Shown here: piece after piece, positions 7,899-16,615 of the stretch
Layout of the letters: each line of letters begins with the position of its first letter
Numbering within the stretch: position 1 is the stretch's first letter
Source of the DNA: Parachlamydiaceae bacterium
GTDB taxonomy: Bacteria; Chlamydiota; Chlamydiia; Chlamydiales; Parachlamydiaceae
Assembly: GCA_025451995.1 (NCBI GenBank)
Contig: JANWJE010000051.1
Location: forward strand, 1-42,716
DNA length: 42,716 nucleotides
Direction of reading: 5' to 3'
The notes under the pieces: model-generated
Database searches by the model: none
Seen by the model: the letters and a program-made list of their open reading frames with translations, nothing else
What the model was told of the DNA's origin: nothing
Translations under genes and position numbers: made by a program

Positions 7899-9041
7899 AT
7901 AACTTCCTCGTTTGAGCCTTCTTTCTAAAGAGGGGGCGATGTGCAGAAGGGCTTTGAAGGCTTGGTAGTCTTCTAAGGCTTGGCCTTGGAGGGCGGTGTC
8001 AGGTTTTTCGCGCTTGATGGCGCGAATTAAAATATTCTTGGGGGTGTGTTCCATATCGATAAATTCGACAATTTGGGTGTGGTAACCTGCGATTTCCAAT
8101 AATTGGCCGCGGGCGGCATCTGTGGCGAGAGCTGAAAATCTCTCTTTTAAGATGCCATGCTTTAATAGGGGGGTGAGGCTTTCTTGTTCGATTTGGGAAA
8201 GCAATTCATGTTGGCAGCAGGGGACGCTTAAGATCACTTGTGCTTGCCATCCGATGGCTTTTTCTAAGGCGGCATCGGTTGCTGTATCGCAGGCGTGCAA
8301 TGAGACGACCATGTCAATGGTGCCTTTGGATTGATAGTCATCGATCGAGGCATTGATAAATTGAATATCAAAATTTAAAGATGCGGCGAGTTTTTGGCAA
8401 TCGCTGATGACATCGGCTTTTAAATCGATGCCTATCATTTCGACAATGAAGTTTTTCTGATGCGTTAAATAATAGTAGAGTGCAAAAGTGAGATAAGCTT
8501 TGCCGCAGCCAAAATCGACGATTTTTAATTTTTTTTTCTCTTTTAGGGAAGGGAGTACATCTTCGATGGTCTCTAAAAATTTGTTGATTTGTCGAAATTT
8601 ATCCTGCTTTGCAGGATACACTTTCCCCTCAGGATTCATGATTCCCAAGGTGATGAGAAAAGGAACTTTATCCCCTTCATTGATAGAGTAGTGTTTTTTG
8701 CGATTGTGTGAAAAAGATTGCGGTGTCTTTGTGGGGGGCTTTTTTAATAGGGTGATTCCTTTTTTCCCGGAAAGAAGGTGATAATCGAAATCTGCTGTAA
8801 ATAGGAATGTTTGTTTAAATCGATCGATGTTTTCAATCATCCAGCTAAGACATTGATCATCCGATAAATTGCGATGAAAAATTTGCTTTTCCTTCTGCTC
8901 ACTCATCTGATAGCTCAATTGCCCTTTAATCATGAGGGGTCGAATTGAAACTTTAGATTCTTTCGATCCGCTGTGCGTTGCTAAAATGAGCGCTCGGGTT
9001 TTAAAAATGTGCTGCAAGAGAATGTGGATATTTTTGTTCAT
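7881..9041 (-). CDS. SAM-dependent class I methyltransferase (Methyltransf_32-like)
   Basis: 386 aa. The C-terminal half holds a Rossmann methyltransferase: motif I VDFGCGKAYLTFALY, acidic residue after the second strand (GIDLKAD), and the family signatures SLHACDTATDAAL and VPCCQHEL. These signatures are seen in uncharacterised bacterial methyltransferases related to METTL25/GSTCD-type proteins, several thought to act on RNA. The N-terminal 130 residues are a separate accessory region. The target is unknown. The start codon overlaps the stop of the aldolase gene (ATGA), so it is translationally coupled. The last residues (YYTASS) and the TGA stop are encoded by the end of the palindromic element. 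Confidence 0.85.
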   Translation of the reverse strand: MNKNIHILLQHIFKTRALILATHSGSKESKVSIRPLMIKGQLSYQMSEQKEKQIFHRNLSDDQCLSWMIENIDRFKQTFLFTADFDYHLLSGKKGITLLKKPPTKTPQSFSHNRKKHYSINEGDKVPFLITLGIMNPEGKVYPAKQDKFRQINKFLETIEDVLPSLKEKKKLKIVDFGCGKAYLTFALYYYLTHQKNFIVEMIGIDLKADVISDCQKLAASLNFDIQFINASIDDYQSKGTIDMVVSLHACDTATDAALEKAIGWQAQVILSVPCCQHELLSQIEQESLTPLLKHGILKERFSALATDAARGQLLEIAGYHTQIVEFIDMEHTPKNILIRAIKREKPDTALQGQALEDYQAFKALLHIAPSLERRLKRGSYYTASS

Positions 9042-9697
9042 ACAAAAAATGGCGACTTAACACTTTTCCAATCCTCGGCAAATTGGCTCATTGCTTGGTC
9101 GGTCATGTGATCGTTTTCGATGAATTGCTCAAAGAGTGCATCTTTAATTGTCACTGCATGCATCCCCATTTCGGCACATCGAATGATCTGATCTACATTT
9201 TTAATGGAGGCCACTAAAATTTTTGTGTTTAACTTAAATGTTGTGAATATTTGCCATATGCTAGATAGCAGGGCCCAAGGGTCCTTCCCTTCGTTTTCTA
9301 AACGGCTTAAGTAAGGGGCAACATAATCTGCTCCGGCTGTCGCAGCCAAAAAGGCCTGCCTCGAATGAAAAATGGCAGTGGCCATGGTGGGGATCCCTTG
9401 CCTTGATAACAGATGGATCGCTTCCAACCCCTTTTCAGTTATGGGCACTTTCACAATGATGCGATTGGAAAAAGAATATAAAATTTGTCCTTGCTGAACC
9501 ATATCATCAACTGTATTAGCGACCACTTGCGCAGTGACAGGTCCCTCTTGATGATCGAGCAAATCCTCCAAAACCTCTTCAAGATCTCTTTTCGTATAGG
9601 CGATCAAACTTGGATTTGTAGTAATGCCATACAGCAATCCAAGTCTGACAGCTTTTTCAATCACTCCAATATTTGTTGTATCTAACCAGATGTCCAT
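9038..9697 (-). CDS. fsa: Fructose-6-phosphate aldolase / small transaldolase family protein
   Basis: TIM-barrel enzyme of the short (about 220 aa) transaldolase class. Seen: the N-terminal MDIWLDTTN, GITTNPSLIA, and the Schiff-base lysine in IIVKVPIT. In this family a tyrosine in the AGA.YVAPY segment favours aldolase (FSA) activity, whereas transaldolases have phenylalanine. Here the residue is tyrosine (YVAPYLSRLEN), so an aldolase splitting fructose 6-phosphate to dihydroxyacetone and glyceraldehyde 3-phosphate is favoured. That is inference from one residue. First gene of a two-gene unit with the methyltransferase. Confidence 0.88.
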   Translation of the reverse strand: MDIWLDTTNIGVIEKAVRLGLLYGITTNPSLIAYTKRDLEEVLEDLLDHQEGPVTAQVVANTVDDMVQQGQILYSFSNRIIVKVPITEKGLEAIHLLSRQGIPTMATAIFHSRQAFLAATAGADYVAPYLSRLENEGKDPWALLSSIWQIFTTFKLNTKILVASIKNVDQIIRCAEMGMHAVTIKDALFEQFIENDHMTDQAMSQFAEDWKSVKSPFFV

Positions 9698-9716
9698 GTC
9701 TTTCTTTGAAAGGAAT

Positions 9717-10439
9717 TTATTTCAGTTTTTCAATGACTTCTTCTAGCCGATTTTTTATATATGCAGCTTCTTTTATGTATTTATCATCGATGTCTTCTTT
9801 TAAAATATCATCAGTATTAATAAATTCAAAAGCGAGAGGATCGACAACATATAAATCGAGATTTTCCTCTGTGAGTAAACCGGTATATGCCAAATTTATC
9901 AATCCTTTCTCGTCTTCTTCATCAAAATGATCGTCAGGCCTTAAAATATCCATTAAATCGATGACTTTAAGTAATTTATCAAAACATGTTTGACTGATTT
10001 GAAAGGGGCCTATCGGGCTTAAATTTAATCTATTTAAAATATCAATGAGCTTTTGGGCTTTATCTTTATCTTTATCTTTTAAAATTTTTTGGACCTTAAC
10101 TAAATTATCGATAGTATATAAGTTTAATTTAATGAGAGAGGCCCGCGTCAATTCATTGTTAGAATATTTAGGGATCTCATAAGGTTTTTCGTATGTGGAT
10201 ATGGGCACCATATTTGCTATCACTCCCTCCGACCATTCAAGACCTTTTCTACCAACAGGTTTTGGTATATCATCTCTCTTTGCTTGGATAACAAGATTTG
10301 AATCGCCAACACCGCCTAAGACTTTGCTTGCGGCAGTAGAAATCCCCCCAACTTCTTTCGAGTACTGTTTTTCTTGATTAACATTTTGATCTGTTGGCGA
10401 AATAATAGATTGAGAAGGATCAGAAATTTTATTATTCAT
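9717..10439 (-). CDS. Hypothetical protein, possible secreted effector
   Basis: 240 aa, no signal peptide or membrane segment. The first 60 residues are polar and rich in Ser/Asn/Gln with little predicted structure (SDPSQSIISPTDQNVNQ). The rest is helical, acidic and lysine-rich (KDKDKDKAQKLIDIL, DDHFDEEDEKG, DDILKEDIDDKY). A disordered polar N-terminus in front of a helical acidic body is common in chlamydial type III effectors, but this is only an analogy. It lies 20 bp upstream of the aldolase gene on the same strand. I do not recognise a family. Confidence 0.7.
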   Translation of the reverse strand: MNNKISDPSQSIISPTDQNVNQEKQYSKEVGGISTAASKVLGGVGDSNLVIQAKRDDIPKPVGRKGLEWSEGVIANMVPISTYEKPYEIPKYSNNELTRASLIKLNLYTIDNLVKVQKILKDKDKDKAQKLIDILNRLNLSPIGPFQISQTCFDKLLKVIDLMDILRPDDHFDEEDEKGLINLAYTGLLTEENLDLYVVDPLAFEFINTDDILKEDIDDKYIKEAAYIKNRLEEVIEKLK

Positions 10440-10522
10440 AAAACCCCCTTAATTAATAATAAACATCTTCAAACTTGTTATAACATAATAAAGATAATAA
10501 TGCAATGAGGCTCCTCATCCAA

Positions 10523-10577
10523 TAGACCTCTTGCGTAATTGGCTTTACTTGAGAAAATGTAATTACGCAAGGGTCTA
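10523..10577. repeat. Palindromic element, copy B of the 5234 repeat
   Basis: Inverted repeat with arms TAGACCTCTTGCGTAATT (10523-10540) and AATTACGCAAGGGTCTA (10561-10577), perfect except for one extra base, around a 20-bp centre. The left arm plus centre is duplicated at 5234-5270. It starts six bases after the stop codon of the outer-membrane gene. On the minus strand no T-tract follows, so a mobile-element footprint (paired terminal repeats) fits as well as a terminator. Confidence 0.7.
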
Positions 10578-10583
10578 ATTCTT

Positions 10584-12101
10584 CTAGAATGCAAAAATCG
10601 CTTCGATTTCGAAATCTTCATAGTGGTGCGGGCCACCAATCGATTTGTCTTCCGCGTTAGAAAATTCATAGATAAAATCTAAAGAGAGGTTATCTGTGAT
10701 GGCATAAAGGAATTCGAAACGCCATCCGGTAAAGTTGGTGTTTCCGCGGCGTGGAAAATATCCCACGAGTCCGGAAGATGGAGGATGGGATGCCGAAGAA
10801 GACGAAGAAGAATGCGATTCAACTCTTTCGTCCCAAATATCGTTGATGTCTTCATCATAGATATTTCCACGGCCAATACTTCCCACATCTGGTTCCGGGA
10901 TCGCTTGTGCTTGCACCCCGACGTATTCAATGTCAAATGACCAATCCCCTTTCTTGTCGACATTTCCAACATAGGCTCCCGCATACCAAGCGAGGTTTTT
11001 CTTTTTACGATGGGTAAACACAAGTTTTTTCGCGGCATGGTTAACTAAAAAACCGGAATAGAGCTCAACAGGAACTTCTTTTCCAAAAAGCTTTTGTGCA
11101 TAGGTATAGGTCAGAGAAAGTTGCGAGTTTTGGAATTTAGTGCCAACCGGATCGTGAATAAAGCAGCGGTTCCACCCTTTTTTAACCCAATCGATAAAAC
11201 TATATTTTACATCCAATCCGGAATCATAAATATCCAAGAAGCCAATTTCTGTCGCATAGGCAAAATGATTCGCTCTTTCGTCGACAACAAACCCGCCGCC
11301 GGTGAGGTACCAATCAAATGCAGCAGGGGTCGAACTGGCAAAGCGCAATAGAATCCCATCAAAACGGTTGCTGAACTCAACTTCAGAATCGAAAATATCA
11401 TCTAATTTTTGTCTTCCCACCTCGATATCTAAACGGTTTTTACCATCTGCATACATATTATAACCGATGTAGGCTCTTTTTAAACTGATCGCAAAGACCT
11501 CGCCGCTCCCTTTCAAAGCAAATCGCTGGTCGCCTTTTACTTTGCCATTAACGGCGCTCCCTTCATGATTAAAAATGGTTCCATCTCTATAGCAATCATT
11601 TCGTCCTCTAATCCCGCAAGGATTATCAAATTGGAGATGCGCTTTTGCCCATGCGTCTTTGTAGGTGTATTTTACCTTTAAGTTAAACTCAACGTCAAAG
11701 TCATTGACAGAAATGGGAATGCCTTTTGCATCCACATGGCTTCCACCGCGTAAGTTTCGGTAGACTTCCTTAAATTTTGGTTTTTCTTTTTTGCTTCCTT
11801 TGCCTTCGTACTCATAGTCATAACCGGATTCATCATCATCATCGCTTCCATCGTAAAGCGCTATCCCTTTTTCTTGAATGTGGCGCCATTCAAAACGGAC
11901 GTCTCCGCTGATTTCAAGATTTTTAGATTTCTCGTGAATATCGATGTTTTCTTTAGATTCAACAAATTCTCTTAATGGTTGGTCATCGCGTGTACTCAAC
12001 TGGCGATCAAAAGCCGTCTCTTGCCCAATACTTTGTGCATAGAGCTTATTAGCCATGCAGCCAAACATAAAAAAAATGGCGAGGCATTTTGAAAATTTCA
12101 T
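10584..12101 (-). CDS. Outer-membrane beta-barrel protein (porin-like)
   Basis: About 505 aa from ATG 12101, which has GGAG seven bases upstream. An upstream in-frame start at 12164 would lie inside the promoter and is rejected. A signal peptide MKFSKCLAIFFMFGCMANKLYAQ with AXA-like cleavage before Ser is followed by alternating amphipathic strands rich in aromatic residues and Gly. The chain ends EAIFAF, and a C-terminal phenylalanine is the usual Bam recognition signal. Two low-complexity, acidic or Ser-rich segments (DGSDDDDESG and SHSSSSSSASH) look like surface loops. The overall pattern recalls alginate-export/long-chain barrel porins, but family assignment is open. Confidence 0.85.
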   Translation of the reverse strand: MKFSKCLAIFFMFGCMANKLYAQSIGQETAFDRQLSTRDDQPLREFVESKENIDIHEKSKNLEISGDVRFEWRHIQEKGIALYDGSDDDDESGYDYEYEGKGSKKEKPKFKEVYRNLRGGSHVDAKGIPISVNDFDVEFNLKVKYTYKDAWAKAHLQFDNPCGIRGRNDCYRDGTIFNHEGSAVNGKVKGDQRFALKGSGEVFAISLKRAYIGYNMYADGKNRLDIEVGRQKLDDIFDSEVEFSNRFDGILLRFASSTPAAFDWYLTGGGFVVDERANHFAYATEIGFLDIYDSGLDVKYSFIDWVKKGWNRCFIHDPVGTKFQNSQLSLTYTYAQKLFGKEVPVELYSGFLVNHAAKKLVFTHRKKKNLAWYAGAYVGNVDKKGDWSFDIEYVGVQAQAIPEPDVGSIGRGNIYDEDINDIWDERVESHSSSSSSASHPPSSGLVGYFPRRGNTNFTGWRFEFLYAITDNLSLDFIYEFSNAEDKSIGGPHHYEDFEIEAIFAF

Positions 12102-12135
12102 AATTAACTCCGAATTTAAGGAAAAAAAGATAAAA

Positions 12136-12164
12136 GTTTTACTCTGTTCGAAGCTAAAAGTCAA
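12136..12164 (-). promoter_or_regulatory. Sigma-70/sigma-66-type promoter of the outer-membrane gene
   Basis: On the minus strand, TTGACT (12159-12164) is separated by exactly 17 bp from TAAAAC (12136-12141). It lies about 35-60 bp upstream of the ATG at 12101. Five of six and four of six matches to consensus with ideal spacing make this the clearest promoter in the window. Confidence 0.65.
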
Positions 12165-12308
12165 CCTTAGAAATACCTACAAGAGCTAATATGAAATGCA
12201 ACTAATTACAAATGAATTGTTTATATAGTCTTAACTCGAGTTTACGAATTAGGAAACATAGATGATGAATTCGCTACTCATCACTGAACTTGAGATTCTG
12301 AACAGGTT

Positions 12309-15266
12309 CTAATATTGACCGTACTCAAAGGGCTTAATGTAGATGCCCCATCTTAAATCGGGGCGTGAACCATCTACCCATTGTTTCCATGAAGACATGG
12401 GAAAACCTGTTCTGGCATTCCAATCAAGTCGCCAAAGTTCGAGTTTTCCGGTTCCGGGATTGACCACAAATCCAAAGAGCTCCTTCATCCAGTTAGAGTC
12501 TGCAAAAATGAGGGGGGGAGGCATGGCGAACCCAAGCTTTTGTGCGGCCATACTGATTTTGAAATGATAATCGAGCGGCAAGGAAGTTTTCAGTTCCTGG
12601 AGACATATCAAAGATTTGCAAATGTCTTGCAGCTGATTCGCATCCATCAATCTTAATTGCGTGCTATCAAACGGAATTTTATCCGATAAGTCAAGCAGGC
12701 TTTCAATTTTTTCATTTGAGATATTTAACAAATTAAAGATCATACTGATTTTTTCTCGCATTTGATGGAGGGGGATAAGCGGAAGCAACGAATAGAGCAA
12801 ACCATCAATTTCATCTGCCGATATTACAGGGCGATTGGCATAGCGTAAACCCCTGTCTTCTTCAAGAATATTATTCAAGAATTCTCGAAAAAAAATTGGA
12901 TTCAAAGGACCTTCTAAACTGCTAAAAAGTGTCTTGAAGCGATGTTGGAAATTTTCCGGAATTTTTTCTTCAATTTTTTTTAATAAATATTGCACCATCT
13001 CGGTTGTAAGAAGGATCTTTTCGATAAACATTTCGGCAGGCTTAATCCATCGGTCGCGGACATAGGTATAGGTAAAGTCGTTGTTTTTCCATATTTCATT
13101 AAAGGGAGAAAAATTGGGTTTTAATACAAAAGCATGTGTTGGGGATTGCATCAGAAGAGAGTCGCGTTTCCCTGTTAAGAAGGGTTCTAAAAAGCGAGGG
13201 GGAATATTTTTCAATGTGTCGGCGATGAAGAGCAACAGCTCTGTTTCACTCTCAACCCATTTTTCCGCTTCTTTAGGGCGGTCCTCGATCCGGTAATAGC
13301 AACTCACTAGAGTATTCATTGTCCCTCCGGATGTATAGACCCATGGTTTTTTTTCGATTTGATCTAAGTGATCTAATGGATCTTTAATCAGGGGGGCGCG
13401 ATGGGCAGCAGCCATGCGATGAAGGGCGCTTTCCAAAAATTCCTTTGTTTTGACGTGGTTGATGATCGCTGTCACTACGTCGGATAAGTCTTTTTCTATT
13501 TTTTTTTCATTTAAACTGTGAGCAATCTGAGGTTCAGTCGCTACGAAAAAAGAGGCTAAAGAATCGATAAATTCTTGAGGGTTTTTAATGCGGGTCCACT
13601 GAGATGTATTGCTTCTTCCATGCTTATAGAGAAGTCTAAAACCGGCAGGACTATCATCAAACGGTGCGGTTGAGACCTCCTGCATATCGGCATCGTAAAC
13701 TTCTTGAAAATAGTCCTTAAAAAGTTCTACATATAATTTATACAACGTATCATAGAGGTCGACGAGGGAAGAAGCTTCCCTTTGCGCACCATTTCTCTGC
13801 TCTTCTAAAAAATAAAATTCATTCATTCGACTCTGATAATCGATCTTTAACCATTGCAATTCTTTTTCTGAAGATGAGTGGCGCATCCTTGTCTCTAATC
13901 CTTTGATTTGCGCATAGGCCATTTCATATTCATATTGAAGCTCTTTTACTTTTTCATTTGCCAGATTGAGTTTGTGTTGAAGAGTTTGATAAATACATTG
14001 TCCAATCCCATGCGGCTCATTTGTTTGCAAGCCTAAACTTGCGTATAAATTCCATTTTGCAAATTCATACTTTGTATCTGAAAATGAGGCTAGAGTAAAT
14101 TCCCATGCTTTTAACAAAGCGTTGTCTGCTAAAGATTTAAAACTGTTTTTAGCGATTTCAAATAATGTCAAAAAATGGGCAACTTTATCTCCAACACCGC
14201 CTCCTTGTAATTTCAACGATGGCGACTGTATCATGAGTTGTGTATGCAACATTCCACTTGGCCTTTCTTGAAATTCTTTAATTTGTTTTTCGTTCAAGTT
14301 TAAAGAATTGAGAATCAACCGCCGAATCACTTCTTCAACGCTCAACACACAAAAAAAATGCTTAGCTTTTTCAAAGATAATCGGAAGCAACCATTTCTCT
14401 AATTTTTTTACTTTTTGTTTAATAGATTCTTCCTTAGATAGGAATCCAATCGATTCAAAAGCAAACAAGAGTCCGGGGGAATACCAAATTTCCGGGATGA
14501 TCTCGTTTGAATGAATGCGAATCACAAGGGGTTTCTTTAAATCTCCACTCCCCCAGCTAGAGCTCAAGGGAACCGAGTGTTCAATCCCACTAAAAGTTCT
14601 TTTAAGCGTCCCAGTTGAAATCAGGTCCAGGAGATCTTGTAAAAAAAGTTCGGGCTGTTCATCGTGAACAATTTCAGCCGGAGCAGTTGCAAAACAAGAC
14701 CCCACATTTTGACGCAAATAACACAGCCATGCTGCCAAAGCCGCTTGTTTCGTATGTACATCCGTGATAGAAGTCCCTGAAGGAAGTTGGAGGGTCTGTT
14801 TAATCAATTCTTCAGCCCATTTATTGCCCATAGGCTTAGAAAATTTCCGAAGTATTCGAACAAGGTCTTTCTGTGTATGAATCGCTTGTAAAACTTTTAA
14901 AATATGCTGCTGCCTTGGACTATCATGTTGTCGATTTGGGCCAATGGGATATAAATTTACTTTAAAATATTTGATGCATTGAACCAGGGCTTTTTGATTG
15001 ATTTCCCCCTTTTCATCGATGATAAGTTTCGCTAATTGTCTTGTTTTTTGGACATTGCGCACAGCAGTGCTTTCTTGTATTTGGGAGCGGTCCAACCTTC
15101 GGGTTAATTCATCGAACTCCTCTTCAGCCAACCTAAAAAGAGGGTCTTTATTTGCTCTCAATTTAGCGCGATGACGCGCCACCAAAGCAAAGACCCTTGG
15201 ATAAAATAAGGGATGGTTCAAAGGAGCCTTTACGACAGCTAATAAATGATCGATGACTGATTTCAT
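12309..15266 (-). CDS. Large conserved-looking protein of unknown function (985 aa)
   Basis: No signal peptide or membrane span. The N-terminal 160 residues are helical. RQNVGSCFATAPAEIVHDE around residues 185-203 has a Gln followed five residues later by Cys in a GSCFA context, like the nucleophile segment of papain-fold peptidases. A long coiled coil spans roughly residues 430-520 (LANEKVKELQYEYEMAYAQ ... EEQRNGAQREASS). The C-terminal 90 residues contain FGFVVNPGTGKLELWRLDWN, which loosely resembles the His/Asn half of the same fold but with no obvious catalytic His. I do not recognise the family. It is 5 bp downstream of the 115-aa gene and surely co-transcribed with it. Its size and partner would suit a secreted effector with a chaperone, which is inference. 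Confidence 0.8.
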   Translation of the reverse strand: MKSVIDHLLAVVKAPLNHPLFYPRVFALVARHRAKLRANKDPLFRLAEEEFDELTRRLDRSQIQESTAVRNVQKTRQLAKLIIDEKGEINQKALVQCIKYFKVNLYPIGPNRQHDSPRQQHILKVLQAIHTQKDLVRILRKFSKPMGNKWAEELIKQTLQLPSGTSITDVHTKQAALAAWLCYLRQNVGSCFATAPAEIVHDEQPELFLQDLLDLISTGTLKRTFSGIEHSVPLSSSWGSGDLKKPLVIRIHSNEIIPEIWYSPGLLFAFESIGFLSKEESIKQKVKKLEKWLLPIIFEKAKHFFCVLSVEEVIRRLILNSLNLNEKQIKEFQERPSGMLHTQLMIQSPSLKLQGGGVGDKVAHFLTLFEIAKNSFKSLADNALLKAWEFTLASFSDTKYEFAKWNLYASLGLQTNEPHGIGQCIYQTLQHKLNLANEKVKELQYEYEMAYAQIKGLETRMRHSSSEKELQWLKIDYQSRMNEFYFLEEQRNGAQREASSLVDLYDTLYKLYVELFKDYFQEVYDADMQEVSTAPFDDSPAGFRLLYKHGRSNTSQWTRIKNPQEFIDSLASFFVATEPQIAHSLNEKKIEKDLSDVVTAIINHVKTKEFLESALHRMAAAHRAPLIKDPLDHLDQIEKKPWVYTSGGTMNTLVSCYYRIEDRPKEAEKWVESETELLLFIADTLKNIPPRFLEPFLTGKRDSLLMQSPTHAFVLKPNFSPFNEIWKNNDFTYTYVRDRWIKPAEMFIEKILLTTEMVQYLLKKIEEKIPENFQHRFKTLFSSLEGPLNPIFFREFLNNILEEDRGLRYANRPVISADEIDGLLYSLLPLIPLHQMREKISMIFNLLNISNEKIESLLDLSDKIPFDSTQLRLMDANQLQDICKSLICLQELKTSLPLDYHFKISMAAQKLGFAMPPPLIFADSNWMKELFGFVVNPGTGKLELWRLDWNARTGFPMSSWKQWVDGSRPDLRWGIYIKPFEYGQY

Positions 15267-15271
15267 GGAAA

Positions 15272-15619
15272 TTAGGGAGATTTACTGAGAATAGCTTCTG
15301 CGGCTGCCTGTATTTTTTGCTGCATCTTCTTCCATGCCGCATAGGAGCGCGCTGCCTCATTCATGGCGTGGTTGAGTTCATTTTCATTGATGTACGACGA
15401 AAGATAAGAAGAGGGAGTAGACCCTACATAATGAGAATAAATGGGGCTATGAGAAGAATCGAAATGTTTTTGGTATGAATCCCAATCAGGAAGATTGATC
15501 TGAAGATTTTGATCGATATATGGCTTTGAGGGGCCGCCGATCTTTGATTTTAGCCCGGATTGTAGCTCGGATTGTAGCTCGCTCAGCGTGAGTGTTTCTT
15601 GGCAATTTTTCTCATCCAC
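15272..15619 (-). CDS. Small protein upstream of the 985-aa gene, unknown
   Basis: 115 aa, soluble. The N-terminus has a short internal repeat (LQSELQSGLKS). The middle is Pro/Ser/Tyr-rich (SSHSPIYSHYVGSTPSSYLSSY), and the last 45 residues form one amphipathic Ala-rich helix (NHAMNEAARSYAAWKKMQQ). It lies directly upstream of the 985-aa gene with a 5-bp gap, so the products probably act together. It could be a chaperone or adaptor; no motif proves this. Confidence 0.7.
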   Translation of the reverse strand: MDEKNCQETLTLSELQSELQSGLKSKIGGPSKPYIDQNLQINLPDWDSYQKHFDSSHSPIYSHYVGSTPSSYLSSYINENELNHAMNEAARSYAAWKKMQQKIQAAAEAILSKSP

Positions 15620-15684
15620 AAAGAAACCCTTGTTGTCTTATATACACCCTTGTATATCTGGCAAGCTTTTCTAATCAAGTAAAA

Positions 15685-16557
15685 TTATTTTTTTTGTTTG
15701 CATTGTTGAAAATACGAAGAATATTTATGAAATGGAATCTGACCATTGGGGCTATTCAATAATGCTTTTACAACTTTTTTAGGGATGGGCGCCCAATAAG
15801 CAGGCATTTTTGCAGCAAGCTTCGGATTGAGTACATAGATTAAGCAAAAATTAACTTCCCAGATTGAAGGCGCCATTGATATTCCTATTACAGAACTATT
15901 TGGACAATCGCGGTAAAGAACAAGTTCAGCTTGAGTTCCTTCGTGTTGCGCGGCAGTAGCAAAGGGAAGTTGTTTAGTGTAGGCAGATTGATAAAGCATT
16001 ACAAGCGATTTTTCTGCACCGTTAGCACGACACCAAGTTGACAGATAGCCACCCGGTTTGATCACATTATTCACTTTCCTTGTAGGTGCATCTTTATTTG
16101 CAGGACTTTCTAATAGCCCCTCTTTATTTACTATGAGTCCATAACTGCCTAATACAATTGGAGTAATTTTTCCATCAATAATACGAATGAGGGGATTGCC
16201 GCAGGTGTTTGTCAGGAGTTTAACAGATTCATCAACTAATTTAGCTGATTTGAGATCGCCGCTTCCATTTGCTCCTTGACCTGTGATAAATGCCGCATAT
16301 TGTTCCTCGGTAAAACACAATTTTTTATCGAGCCCTAATCTCTTAGCGATGATATCAGCTTTGGCCTGCCCTAATGGACGATTGAGTTGAGTGTTTGATG
16401 CAAATTGAGTCGGGGCATATTTTTCAAGAGATTGGACACCGGCGGCCCCCCCAAAGAAACCGCTTTCATCTTTTGGCAAACAATTGAATGCAAAGCAATT
16501 TTGAATGCCCGTTAAAATAAAGCAAATCAAAACAGAACATTTTTTCCTATCAAACAT
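15685..16557 (-). CDS. Exported protein of unknown function
   Basis: About 290 aa. ATG 16557 is preferred over the in-frame ATG 12 bases upstream because GGAAGG precedes it. A Sec signal MFDRKKCSVLICFILTGIQNCFAF ends at a CFA-F junction. The mature part carries about eight cysteines (e.g. CLPKDES, KLCFTEEQ, NTCGNP, STWCRANG, RDCPNSS, QQCKQKK), suggesting disulfides in the periplasm or outside the cell. There are conserved-looking segments GSYGLIVNKEGLL and KPGGYLSTWCR. Family not recognised. It is flanked by gaps on both sides, so it is probably a single-gene unit. Confidence 0.75.
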   Translation of the reverse strand: MFDRKKCSVLICFILTGIQNCFAFNCLPKDESGFFGGAAGVQSLEKYAPTQFASNTQLNRPLGQAKADIIAKRLGLDKKLCFTEEQYAAFITGQGANGSGDLKSAKLVDESVKLLTNTCGNPLIRIIDGKITPIVLGSYGLIVNKEGLLESPANKDAPTRKVNNVIKPGGYLSTWCRANGAEKSLVMLYQSAYTKQLPFATAAQHEGTQAELVLYRDCPNSSVIGISMAPSIWEVNFCLIYVLNPKLAAKMPAYWAPIPKKVVKALLNSPNGQIPFHKYSSYFQQCKQKK

Positions 16558-16615
16558 GAAACCTTCCATGAGTTAGCAGCTTTTTTGCAATCTAATCATA
16601 ATTGAAAGGTTCTGG

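Noticed and set aside
10478-10669. Minus-strand ORF sharing a KANYARGL peptide with an ORF at 5177-5362
   Set aside because: The peptide similarity comes entirely from the DNA repeat at 5234/10523; neither ORF has a credible start.
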